Shown here in pieces: positions 8,851 to 17,945 of a stretch of 34,130 nucleotides of DNA. Below the pieces are notes generated by a model. That model did no database searches. It was not told the origin of the DNA and saw only the letters and a list, made by a program, of their open reading frames with translations. Origin of the DNA: Acidobacteriota bacterium (GTDB lineage: Bacteria; Acidobacteriota; Blastocatellia; HR10; J050); NCBI GenBank assembly GCA_003696865.1, contig RFHM01000183.1:1-34130 (forward strand), given 5' to 3'. The stretch's first letter is position 1. Each line of letters starts with the position of its first letter. Made by a program: the position numbers and the translations under genes.

Positions 8851-9930
8851 GTGCAAGACCGACGTTTCAAGCTGAAATTCACGCTCTGGCTGGTGATTGC
8901 TGCCCTGTTGATCGCCTACTTCGCCCACCGCCTGGATTGGGTCGAGGTCAAAGAGAGCTTCCGACACCTGAACCTCTGGCTGGCGGCGGGCTCGGTCCTC
9001 CCCATCCTGGCCACTTACGTCGTTCGGGCGCTCCGATGGCGGGCATTTCTCGCCCCCATGGCTCGGCCGTCGTTTCGCAATCTGTTCGCCGCCACAGTCG
9101 TGGGGTTCTCCAGCATTTTCATTTTCGGTCGAGTGGGCGAAGTCGCTCGCCCGGTCATGCTCAGTCTGCGGGAACGCATCCGGCCCAGCGCCACGCTGGC
9201 CACCATCATGATCGAGCGCCTTTACGATTCCATGTTCGTCATCCTCCTTTTCGCCATCGATCTCACCTTCTTCGAACGGTTCATCAACGAGGGCGACCTG
9301 ACCGCCATTCGCCAGGTTGGCTTCGGCCTGCTCATCCTCTCGGGCTTGGGGATTATCGTCCTGTCAGTGTATCGGTGGCGGGTCAACACCATCCTGGGAT
9401 TCCTGGAGAAGAAGCTTCCCTGGGTGCCCGAGAAGCTCCGGCGCGTCTTGTTGAACTTCTTGCGCCATCTGGCTGATGGGCTCTACGTCCTTCATGATGC
9501 CAGAGGATTCCTCATCACGCTGGGATACACGGTTCTGGTATGGGGCTTGGTCACGCTCAGTTTCTGGCTCGTGGTTCGTGCTTTCGGCCTGACGCTGTCG
9601 CTCCTCTCCATCGTCTTCATCCTGGGATTCGCTCTGGTCGGATCGCTCATCCCCACCCCGGGTGGCTCTGCCGGCGCTTTTCACACGGCGACGATGATTG
9701 CGTTGACCTTGCTGGGCGTGGAACGAAATGCGGCGGCCAGCACGGCCATTGGTATGCATCTGGTCGGCTTTGGCTCGGCGTTGCTCTTCGGGGTATATTT
9801 CTTCCTGCGCGATGGCATCTCGTTGAAAGATCTCCGGGCGATGATCGCCGAGGAGATGCTCTCAGAGGACATGTTGGATCCGTCGGCCTCTCAGCACACC
9901 GAGACCCAGGTCATTGGAGTGAAGTCATGA
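8851..9930 (+). CDS. Lysylphosphatidylglycerol synthase TM-domain/UPF0104-like flippase family integral membrane protein
   Basis: 359 aa multi-TM; GRVGEVARPVMLSLRERIRPSATLATIMIERLYDS and GSLIPTPGGSAGAFHTATMIALTLLGV motifs; GTG start. Confidence 0.9.
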   Translation: MQDRRFKLKFTLWLVIAALLIAYFAHRLDWVEVKESFRHLNLWLAAGSVLPILATYVVRALRWRAFLAPMARPSFRNLFAATVVGFSSIFIFGRVGEVARPVMLSLRERIRPSATLATIMIERLYDSMFVILLFAIDLTFFERFINEGDLTAIRQVGFGLLILSGLGIIVLSVYRWRVNTILGFLEKKLPWVPEKLRRVLLNFLRHLADGLYVLHDARGFLITLGYTVLVWGLVTLSFWLVVRAFGLTLSLLSIVFILGFALVGSLIPTPGGSAGAFHTATMIALTLLGVERNAAASTAIGMHLVGFGSALLFGVYFFLRDGISLKDLRAMIAEEMLSEDMLDPSASQHTETQVIGVKS

Positions 9931-10394
9931 AGTGTCCGTTCTGTGGTCACTTTGAAGATAGAGTCGTCGATTCGCGAGAATCGCGCGAAGGCGATGTCAT
10001 CCGACGGCGACGCGAGTGCGAAAAATGCGGGCGCCGGTTCACGACCTATGAACGCATCGACGAAATCCCTTACATGGTGGTGAAAAAGGACGGGCGCCGC
10101 GAGCCGTTCGAACGGCAAAAGGTGTTGACGGGCATCCTCAAGGCCTGCGAGAAGCGACCCATCCCCATGGCCAAGATCGAAGCCATCGTCGATGCCGTCG
10201 AGGCCTACGTGCATAACTCTCCCGATCGAGAGCGCTCCACGCAGAAGATCGGTCAACTCATCATGCGACGGTTGAAGGAGCTGGACAAAGTGGCTTACGT
10301 TCGCTTCGCCTCGGTCTATCTGGAGTTTCAGGACGTGTCCGAGTTCATGAACGAGCTGAAACAACTGGTTCGAGGCAAAAAGAAGAAACGATGA
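9927..10394 (+). CDS. nrdR: Transcriptional repressor NrdR
   Basis: From ATG 9927: MKCPFCGHFEDRVVDSRESREGDVIRRRRECEKCGRRFTTYERI...KKDGRREPFERQKVLTGILKACEKRPI (zinc ribbon plus ATP-cone). The ORF track start at 9540 is an upstream extension. Confidence 0.97.
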   Translation: MKCPFCGHFEDRVVDSRESREGDVIRRRRECEKCGRRFTTYERIDEIPYMVVKKDGRREPFERQKVLTGILKACEKRPIPMAKIEAIVDAVEAYVHNSPDRERSTQKIGQLIMRRLKELDKVAYVRFASVYLEFQDVSEFMNELKQLVRGKKKKR

Positions 10395-10440
10395 GGTGGG
10401 CCGTCCCCGGAGCGCCCCCCCAAGGTTCCACTCACACCTC

Positions 10441-10935
10441 TCATTCAATCAACGCGAATGCCTGCTCCACAGCTTCCTCCGGAGTCTGGGCGATGATGAT
10501 GCGAGCCGATGGCGGCCGAGGAGAGATCTCGAATGTCCACGAATGAAGCAGAACGACGGGCTTACCAATCTTCAACGCCAAGGCAATCTCCGAGAGGGTT
10601 CCATATCCGCCCCATAGCGCGATCACCACATCTGACGATCGCACGTTAATGGCATTGCGCGCGTCGGACATGCCGGTGAAGATGGCCACATCGATGAACG
10701 AGTTGGGAGGGGATTCCCGCTCGCTGCTTCCCGGCAAGATGCCAATGGTCAATCCACCCTCATGCTTCGCCCCTTTGGCCGCCGCCTCCATCACTCCCCC
10801 CAAGCCACCACATAACAGGATGGCCCCTCGGCGGGCGATGAGACGCCCGATCTGATAAGCAGTATGGAAGACCTGGGCATCGCAACTGGACGCCCCCATC
10901 ACGCCGATCACTTTTGGACGTCGCCGTTCGGTCAT
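10441..10935 (-). CDS. LOG/TIGR00725-family Rossmann-fold protein (lysine decarboxylase-like)
   Basis: MTERRRPKVIGVMGASS...GAILLCGGLGGVMEAAAKGAKHEGGLTIGILPG...ALWGGYGTLSEIALALKIGKPVVLL. The ORF track extends to 10977 using TTG; ATG 10935 preferred. Confidence 0.88.
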   Translation of the reverse strand: MTERRRPKVIGVMGASSCDAQVFHTAYQIGRLIARRGAILLCGGLGGVMEAAAKGAKHEGGLTIGILPGSSERESPPNSFIDVAIFTGMSDARNAINVRSSDVVIALWGGYGTLSEIALALKIGKPVVLLHSWTFEISPRPPSARIIIAQTPEEAVEQAFALIE

Positions 10936-10964
10936 CGTCGATGCTGAGACCTGTGGCCTTCCAT

Positions 10965-10986
10965 AATTATACGCCAATTATACGCC
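10965..10986. repeat. Perfect 11-bp tandem direct repeat (AATTATACGCC x2) across the SDR stop codon
   Basis: Read directly: AATTATACGCC|AATTATACGCC; the minus strand carries GGCGTATAATT twice. Confidence 0.9.
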
Positions 10987-11817
10987 CGGCCCGGCGCCCG
11001 CAGCCGTGGACTCCTCCCTCCGCTGTCGAGCCCGTTTGATGCTCTGGCGCATGGCCCAGTCGATCATCCGGGGACTCACCGCATTCAATACGACGAGCGC
11101 TCGCGCCGGCTTGAACGTGATCACCTCCGGTCGCGGACGTCGCGCCAAGCCGACAATCGCGCGGGCCACCTCCCCGGCCGATTGAACCGGTCCGACGGGA
11201 CGGACGCGACGCCCGGTCCGATTCTCGGCGACCTGGAAGAATTCGGTCGCCGTCGCTGCCGGACACACCAGGCTCACGTCGATGCCACTGCCGGCCAACT
11301 CCACGCGCAGAGATTCGGACAGGGCGACCAGGGCGAATTTCGTCGCCGAGTAGGCTCCCGAATAAGGAAGGGCGCGCTTCCCGGCCACCGAGGCGACGTT
11401 GATGATATGTCCCCGACCTTGCTGGCGCATCACCGGCAATACAGCTTTGATGGCGACGAAGGCGCCGATGAAATTGACCTCCATGATGCGCCTGAGATCG
11501 TCAGTGGTCGTCTCCTCGATCGAGGCGAAGAGACCATATCCGGCATTGTTGATCAACAGATCGATCCTTTGGAAGCGCTCGACGACCATTCGGATGAGAC
11601 GCTCAACTTCATGGGGAACGCTCATATCCGTCGGCACGATCAGCGCCTGGCCACCACGCGCATCAATCATCTCGGCGACCTCCCGGAGTCTCGGCTCACG
11701 TCGCGCCGCCAATACGACGCGAACCCCCTCGCCGGCCAGCGCTAACGCCGTCTCCTTCCCGATCCCACTGGATGCGCCGGTGATGATGGCTACCTTTCCT
11801 CGCAAATCCTCTGCCAT
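10978..11817 (-). CDS. Short-chain dehydrogenase/reductase (SDR)
   Basis: MAEDLRGKVAIITGASSGIGKETALALAGEGVRVVLAARRE...NNAGYG...YSGAYSATKFAL. Start at 11817 rather than 11958, from homology of the N-terminus. Confidence 0.93.
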   Translation of the reverse strand: MAEDLRGKVAIITGASSGIGKETALALAGEGVRVVLAARREPRLREVAEMIDARGGQALIVPTDMSVPHEVERLIRMVVERFQRIDLLINNAGYGLFASIEETTTDDLRRIMEVNFIGAFVAIKAVLPVMRQQGRGHIINVASVAGKRALPYSGAYSATKFALVALSESLRVELAGSGIDVSLVCPAATATEFFQVAENRTGRRVRPVGPVQSAGEVARAIVGLARRPRPEVITFKPARALVVLNAVSPRMIDWAMRQSIKRARQRREESTAAGAGPGV

Positions 11818-12121
11818 GTCACTGCTTCTTCCCCCATGAGAATACCACCTCACTAGCTTAAAGAACTGACCCTCCAGATGCAACGGTGTTCCTCCCCGGT
11901 GGAACTCCGGGAAACCAGCCGCCTCGAAAAGGACGGGACAACCGCGCTCGGGCCGCACGCGCTCAGAATCGGTTCTCCACCATTATCGCGCTCCACATAG
12001 CGATTCAATGGAAGCGGGCGTGTTCTCGGCGCGATGACGGCATGGTTTCCATTTCGAGCCGCCGAGCATCCTCGACAAACAGAGAACATCGCTATACCCT
12101 CTATCATCCGAACGAGAAACG

Positions 12122-12964
12122 ATGCGCATTGGAGTCCACACGTCCATCGCCGGAGCTCTGGTCAATGCCATCCACCGGGCCGAACGACTGAACTGTCAAA
12201 CGGTCCAGATCTTTTCCCGGAATCCCCGAGGATGGATCGCTCGACCACTCTCCCCAGCAGACGTGAAGGCGTTTTGCCGGGCGCGAGATCGCGCCGGGAT
12301 ATGGCCCCTCATCATTCACGGCGTCTATTTGATCAACCTGGCCGCTCCCGATCCCTTGATCCGAGAGAAATCCATCGTCGCCTTCCGGGAAGAGATCAAA
12401 CGAGCGTTGAGGTTGAAGGCCGATTTCCTCGTCATCCATCCGGGAAGCGCTAAGAACGGCTCTCCCGAAGAGGGGATCGCTCGTTGTATCCGTTCGGTCA
12501 AGAAAGCCGTCCGCCGGCTGAAGCTGAGGAACCTCACCATTCTCATCGAGAACACCGCCGGTCAAGGTGGCCAGATCGGATGCACATTCGAACAGGTCGC
12601 CGCCATTCTGGATGGTCTCGATGGATTGCCCATCGGATGTTGTCTGGACACCGCCCACACCTTCGCCGCCGGATATGATATCGCCACGCCTCGCGGCTGC
12701 CATCGTACCCTCTCGCTGATCGCCGCGACCATAGGCCTGGAGACCCTCCACGTCATTCATGCCAACGACACCCGAGTGCCGCTGGGCGGAGCGGTCGACC
12801 GCCATTGGCATATTGGCCGCGGGCATATCGACCTCGCCGCGTTCGGCTATCTCCTCAATCACCCCATCATCGGGTGCCTGCCCTTCATTCTGGAGACCCC
12901 CAAGACGTCCGACCAGGACGATCGGCGCAACCTGGCCACCTTGCGCCGATTGGCCCATGCATGA
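12122..12964 (+). CDS. nfo: Deoxyribonuclease IV / AP endonuclease (endonuclease IV)
   Basis: 280 aa; MRIGVHTSIAGALVNAIHRAERLNCQTVQIFSRNPRGW, ENTAGQGGQIGCTFEQVAAIL, GCCLDTAHTFAAGYD, HANDTRVPLGGAVDRHWHIGRGHI. Confidence 0.96.
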   Translation: MRIGVHTSIAGALVNAIHRAERLNCQTVQIFSRNPRGWIARPLSPADVKAFCRARDRAGIWPLIIHGVYLINLAAPDPLIREKSIVAFREEIKRALRLKADFLVIHPGSAKNGSPEEGIARCIRSVKKAVRRLKLRNLTILIENTAGQGGQIGCTFEQVAAILDGLDGLPIGCCLDTAHTFAAGYDIATPRGCHRTLSLIAATIGLETLHVIHANDTRVPLGGAVDRHWHIGRGHIDLAAFGYLLNHPIIGCLPFILETPKTSDQDDRRNLATLRRLAHA

Positions 12965-13055
12965 GCTGCCGGACGACGCAGAACGTCTCCGTTCATCCCT
13001 GGCGGAACATCGCTCGACTCCGTCTCGCGGGGTGCCGATCCCGGGCTTCCGGCGC

Positions 13056-13958
13056 TTAACGGTTCGTCTTCTTCGACGAGAGGCTCCGATAAATGATTTC
13101 GATCCATCGCTCGGTGGAGATGAACCCGCTACCCCACGAGGCCCATTTATCGGGCAACCCTTCAGCCTTGATCTCATCCAGGCTCTTGCCCGCGGCCATC
13201 TTCCGTCGCACGATATCCGTCGTCTCCACCAACATCTGATGATAGAGCTTGAGATCGTCCAAAGTGGAGACGGGACCATGCCCGGGAATGATTTTCACAT
13301 CGGCGGGAAGCTGCTTCATGATCGCTTCCACATTCTTGATGAGGCCCTCAACATCCCCACCACTGTTCAAATCGACGAACGGGAAGCGACCGGAGAAGAA
13401 GTCATCGCCCATGTGTACCACATTCGATCCGGTGAAAAAGATGACTACATCGCCATCCGTGTGCCCATGAGGGAAATGGATGGCCTTGATCTCCTCGCCG
13501 TTGAAGTGGATGGAGACCGATTGATCGAAGGTGATCACCGGCCATGCCTCCTCAGGAGCCGGAGGGATCGTGCGCCCGAGAACATGCTGCTCTCTCATCA
13601 GACGCTTCCGAACATTGGTGTGGGCAATGATCGGGGCCTCCGGACCGAACACGCGATTTCCCCCGGTATGGTCGCCGTGCCAATGCGTGTTGAGAATGAA
13701 CTTGAGGTCACCCTGACCGATATCCTTGAGCGCTGCCCGAATCTTGTCCGCCAGAGGGGCGAACTTATCATCGACGATGAGAATCCCATCCGGTCCGACG
13801 GAGACGCCGATATTTCCTCCCGTCCCATTGATCATGTAAATGTTGCCCCTCACATGAGTCGTTTTGAGCGTCACTTTGGAGAAGTCTTGTTGGGCGCTGA
13901 CCGACGCCAGGCTCACAAGGAGACACCCCACAACACTCAGACACACCAGTCTCTTCAT
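13056..13958 (-). CDS. Secreted MBL-fold metallohydrolase
   Basis: 300 aa; signal peptide MKRLVCLSVVGCLLVSLASVSAQ; metal-binding LNTHWHGDHTGGN; IPGHGPVST. Confidence 0.93.
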   Translation of the reverse strand: MKRLVCLSVVGCLLVSLASVSAQQDFSKVTLKTTHVRGNIYMINGTGGNIGVSVGPDGILIVDDKFAPLADKIRAALKDIGQGDLKFILNTHWHGDHTGGNRVFGPEAPIIAHTNVRKRLMREQHVLGRTIPPAPEEAWPVITFDQSVSIHFNGEEIKAIHFPHGHTDGDVVIFFTGSNVVHMGDDFFSGRFPFVDLNSGGDVEGLIKNVEAIMKQLPADVKIIPGHGPVSTLDDLKLYHQMLVETTDIVRRKMAAGKSLDEIKAEGLPDKWASWGSGFISTERWIEIIYRSLSSKKTNR

Positions 13959-14054
13959 GATTCCCTCCCTGATCGAGAATGATGGTTGAGTAAGATAACT
14001 TGGCGTGGAAGGGTCGTCAAGGAATCGAGAACGCCCCTCCCCGATGTCGCTCCC

Positions 14055-14843
14055 TCAGAGTTCGTAAGCTTCGGGACGCCGGTCGGCGAACAGATCGTTG
14101 AGCGGCGTGACGTGCTTATCGCACGCTTGAGAGGGATCGATCTCGACCACCGAGAGCACTTCTTCTCGAGCCGAGGCTCTGAGGAGGATGGTTCCATCGG
14201 GCGCAGCGATCTGACTGCATCCGGTGTAGACCAGTTTTTTGCCCCCGCGCTGTTCGACACCACAGCGATTGGCCAAGATCCAGAACACGCGGTTCTCGAT
14301 GGATCGAACGCGCGTCGTGAGCTGACCATATTTGGGGAGCACCAAGTTAGAGGGATGACAGACGATCTGCGCTCCCCGGAGGGCCAGCGTGCGCGCGGCC
14401 TCCGGGAAAAGATGATCGAAACAGACGAGCAGACCCACTTTCACTCCGGCTACATCGAAGACCGGGCATCCCAGATTGCCCGGCTGAAAGTAATACTTCT
14501 CTTCGTTGAACAAGTGAAGCTTACGGTAAACGCCGACCAGTCCGCGAGGACCAACGAGTACCGCGCTATTGAAGAACTCACCATCAGCACGCTCGACCAA
14601 CCCAACGACGAGATGGCAGTGGTGTTTTTCCGCCAGCCCGTGAAGGAATTCCGTCGTCGGGCCGGGGATGGGCTCGGCGACAGCGCCGACTTCCTCCCGG
14701 CTGATGAACAAATAGCCACTCGTAGCCAGTTCGGGGAGAACGATGAGATCGGCATTAATATTCTCCAAGGCGAGGGCGATGTGCATGAGGTTCGTCTCCA
14801 CGTCGCCAAACTCAGGAGCGAATTGATAATATCCGATGCGCAT
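14055..14843 (-). CDS. Carbon-nitrogen hydrolase (nitrilase superfamily)
   Basis: 262 aa; VLPELATSGY (Glu), YRKLHLFNEEKYYF (Lys), VGLLVCFDHLFPEAARTLALRGA (Cys). Confidence 0.93.
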   Translation of the reverse strand: MRIGYYQFAPEFGDVETNLMHIALALENINADLIVLPELATSGYLFISREEVGAVAEPIPGPTTEFLHGLAEKHHCHLVVGLVERADGEFFNSAVLVGPRGLVGVYRKLHLFNEEKYYFQPGNLGCPVFDVAGVKVGLLVCFDHLFPEAARTLALRGAQIVCHPSNLVLPKYGQLTTRVRSIENRVFWILANRCGVEQRGGKKLVYTGCSQIAAPDGTILLRASAREEVLSVVEIDPSQACDKHVTPLNDLFADRRPEAYEL

Positions 14844-15004
14844 GGTGAACTCTCCCCCTCATTGAAGCAAACCGAGTGCCGAGATGCAACCCCTTCTCCG
14901 GAACAATAAGCGATCTCACTGCCTGGATCTTCTTTTGTGGGCCGATGTGTTAGCGAGTGTCCACCGAGTCGTCGTTCCGCCACCGCCAAACATCGAGGCC
15001 GGGT

Positions 15005-15985
15005 TCACGCCGACTGCGCCAACTGCTGACACAAGTTTTCGAGATCGTCAGTATGCTCCCGAACGATGGCTTCGGCCAGCAATTTCAACACGCGAATATT
15101 GGTTCGACTGGCATCATCCAGATCATCATTCCCCTCATCCAATCGCGGTTGAAACCAATAGTACCTCTTTGTGCCATCGGATGCCGGGGGCAGCAAATGC
15201 CGCAGATGATAATCGACCGTGGCGCTCACCCCGTGAAAGACGACATTGAGGAGCGGTTGCGCCCACCGGGCCAGTCCCCATCCGCGAGCTTCGTCATAGG
15301 GAATTCGGCGCGTCAATTGGCCGGTTCCCAATGAGACGAGGAGGATGTCCTCAGCTTGGGGGAACATGGTCTTCGCCTCGACGAATCCACACAACGCCGG
15401 ATTATTGGCGAACACGCCACCATCGATCAAGGCATAGTAATCGGATCGGTCTGATGTTTCGACCTTGAGCGGCTCGAAATAGGTCGGCGCCGCCGACGTC
15501 GCTCGCGCGACCACTTTCATGGGAAAGTCATATTCATCGTTCACTTTCGCTTTCCGACTCTTGAAGAACCAGGGGATGCGTCGCTCGATCTCATAACTGG
15601 TGATGAGGACATCAGTCACCACATCCTTGAGCCGCGCTTCACCGAAATATTCGTCGAGGACCTGCTCGATGCCCTCCGAGGGGTATTTCTCTTCGGCGAT
15701 GTTCCCCACTGCATGAAGGCGATGCCAAACCGAGCGCGAAAAGATCCGCGCCCCTTCCCTCTCATAGAGGGCGACGAGATCCCGAGCGGCGTATTGGGGC
15801 CTTCCCCGAGCATCGGGTTTGGTGAGTCCGAGAGCGAGAATCCCTCCCGTCGACGTGCCAGCGATGAGATGGAACCGCTCGGCAATGGGCATCGGCAAGC
15901 GGTCTTCGAGCTCGGCCAGAATCATGGCCGGAATGATGCCACGAATTCCACCACCATCGATGGAGAGAATGTTCACCTGAGCCAT
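15005..15985 (-). CDS. Patatin-like phospholipase
   Basis: MAQVNILSIDGGGIRGIIPAMILAELE (oxyanion GGGxRG), LIAGTSTGGILALGL (GxSxG), ALIDGGVFANNPALCGF (DGG). Start 15985 preferred over 16198. Confidence 0.93.
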   Translation of the reverse strand: MAQVNILSIDGGGIRGIIPAMILAELEDRLPMPIAERFHLIAGTSTGGILALGLTKPDARGRPQYAARDLVALYEREGARIFSRSVWHRLHAVGNIAEEKYPSEGIEQVLDEYFGEARLKDVVTDVLITSYEIERRIPWFFKSRKAKVNDEYDFPMKVVARATSAAPTYFEPLKVETSDRSDYYALIDGGVFANNPALCGFVEAKTMFPQAEDILLVSLGTGQLTRRIPYDEARGWGLARWAQPLLNVVFHGVSATVDYHLRHLLPPASDGTKRYYWFQPRLDEGNDDLDDASRTNIRVLKLLAEAIVREHTDDLENLCQQLAQSA

Positions 15986-16121
15986 CTCGGCGTTAATGGT
16001 ATCAGCGACTCCCCTCGCGCGTCCAGTTCGGAGCATACCGACGCTCACCGTAAACAACGCGGGGAAAAGATGCTCGTGCGGATTAGGTTCCCTGCCCTCG
16101 ATGCTCACCGATTCTTGGCGC

Positions 16122-17771
16122 TCAGTGAGCACCGCGACGGAGGAGCCGGCCGACCGATCCTCCCCGGAACCGGCCGCGCTCGACGACGACACGACCATTG
16201 ATGATGACGTACGCGATGCCCTGAGCCAACTGCCGTGGTTTCTGGAACGTGGCTCGATCGCGAATTCTCCGGGGATCGAAGAGCACGAGATCGGCGCTGG
16301 CCCCGGGACGGATGATGCCTCGATCGCGGAGACCGAAAATCTGGGCCGGGTAAGTGGTCATCTTTCGTATGGCCTCTTCCAGCGAAAGGTCCCGCCTCTG
16401 TCGCACAAATCGGGAGAGGATGCGAGGAAACGCCCCATAGGCCGCCGGGTGGGGGCATCCGCGTCCATAATCTTCGGCGTCGGTGCAGAAGGCGCCGAGC
16501 GGATGCTGCGCATACCGGGTCAGATAGTCGAGCTGATGGCGCTCGCCTGAAACACCGAAGATGAGCATGGAAACTCGACCCTCTTCCTCGATGATGAGAT
16601 CGGAAATGGCCTCGAAGGGCGATTTCCCCGTGCGGCGAGCCAGTTCCGTCAGGGACAATCCCTCATAGCATTTATTCTTCCGACGTGGCACCCAACCGAT
16701 GAAGATATTCTCCCAGCCGACGGCCCGCACCAGATTATGTGGCCACCCACGCTCTTTCCACGGTGGCCAGGAAGGAGACCGACGCTCGATCTCTCGTCCG
16801 ATACGCGCTCGCGTCTTCGGATGGGCCAACCGCTCGATGAGCTTGCCCACTCCTCCTTCCAACGACCAGGGAGGATACAACGCGATCATCATGGTCGCCG
16901 CCGCCGTGTACGGGAACATATCGAATGTTATCCGAGTGCCGTCACGATGAGCTCTTTCTTCCATCTCGAGGACGCGATCGATTTTGACCCAATGAGATGA
17001 ACCGACCGCCTCATTGTGGGAATGATGCACGCGCACGCCGGCCCGGCGGCCAATCTCGATGAGTTCCCGCACTGCCGGGATGAGCGTCTCGCTGGAACCG
17101 CGAATGTGGCTCGTGTAGAGACCGTCGTATCGGGCGACGACGCGAGCGAGGGCAATGAGCTCATCGGTCGTCGAATACATGCCCGGTGGATAGATGAGCC
17201 CGCTGGACAGCCCCAGCGCTCCGGCTTCCATGGCCTCCCGAACGAGCGCACGCATGCGCCGCAACTCAGTCCCCGTGGGCGATCCTTTTCTCAGTCCCAT
17301 GACCGAGATGCGGACCGGTCCATGAGGGACGAGCGCACCAACGTTGAGCGGAAGGCCATCGGCCTCCAACCAATCGAGATACTCGCCGAACCGGCGCCAC
17401 GGCCACGGCATCGGCTCAGGCGTCATCCAGGAGACGACCGCTCGCAGTACGGGCTCGGCCTCCGCCGTATGGGGCGCCACGCCGAGACCGCAATTACCGA
17501 TGATCGCCGTGGTGATGCCCTGCACGATCTTGCCCTTCATGAGCTGCATGCGGCGCTCTGACGGCAAGCAGAGGATGACATCGGCGTGCGAGTGAGGATC
17601 GATGAAACCGGGCGCCAGAACGAGTCCCTCTCCGTCAATGACGCGATCCGCCGGTTCTTCGATGTGGCCGATGACGGCGATTCGATCTCCGACGAGGCCC
17701 ACGTTGGCTTTATAGCCGGGCATCCCCGTCCCATCGATGACCAGCGCATGGCGAATGAGGAGATCGATCAT
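16122..17771 (-). CDS. N-acyl-D-amino-acid deacylase-like amidohydrolase
   Basis: 549 aa; MIDLLIRHALVIDGTGMPGYKANVGLVGDRIAVIG...APGFIDPHSHADVILCLP...GLYTSHIRGSSET...RVHHSHNEAVG...FCTDAEDYG. Confidence 0.93.
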   Translation of the reverse strand: MIDLLIRHALVIDGTGMPGYKANVGLVGDRIAVIGHIEEPADRVIDGEGLVLAPGFIDPHSHADVILCLPSERRMQLMKGKIVQGITTAIIGNCGLGVAPHTAEAEPVLRAVVSWMTPEPMPWPWRRFGEYLDWLEADGLPLNVGALVPHGPVRISVMGLRKGSPTGTELRRMRALVREAMEAGALGLSSGLIYPPGMYSTTDELIALARVVARYDGLYTSHIRGSSETLIPAVRELIEIGRRAGVRVHHSHNEAVGSSHWVKIDRVLEMEERAHRDGTRITFDMFPYTAAATMMIALYPPWSLEGGVGKLIERLAHPKTRARIGREIERRSPSWPPWKERGWPHNLVRAVGWENIFIGWVPRRKNKCYEGLSLTELARRTGKSPFEAISDLIIEEEGRVSMLIFGVSGERHQLDYLTRYAQHPLGAFCTDAEDYGRGCPHPAAYGAFPRILSRFVRQRRDLSLEEAIRKMTTYPAQIFGLRDRGIIRPGASADLVLFDPRRIRDRATFQKPRQLAQGIAYVIINGRVVVERGRFRGGSVGRLLRRGAH

Positions 17772-17945
17772 CGTGTCATCATTTCACTCTTTACCAATTG
17801 AACCGGCCCTATTATTTTCGCTCCACTGAGGCGAGCGCAAGGGACGAAACGCCGAGGGGATATTGAGGAAGCGGTGAGCACCTCCACTCCCGAACTCGAT
17901 CAACTCCAGATCATCGATCGGACGACCGCGGCAACTTCGGAATCC

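Noticed and set aside
12104-13279. 391-aa minus-strand ORF overlapping nfo
   Set aside because: Antisense of endonuclease IV and the MBL gene's 3' end; no recognisable domain.
15005-15985. Patatin as a CBASS (CapV-like) anti-phage effector
   Set aside because: The GGGxRG motif is compatible, but no CD-NTase, Cap2/Cap3 or other defence gene is nearby; neighbours are metabolic.
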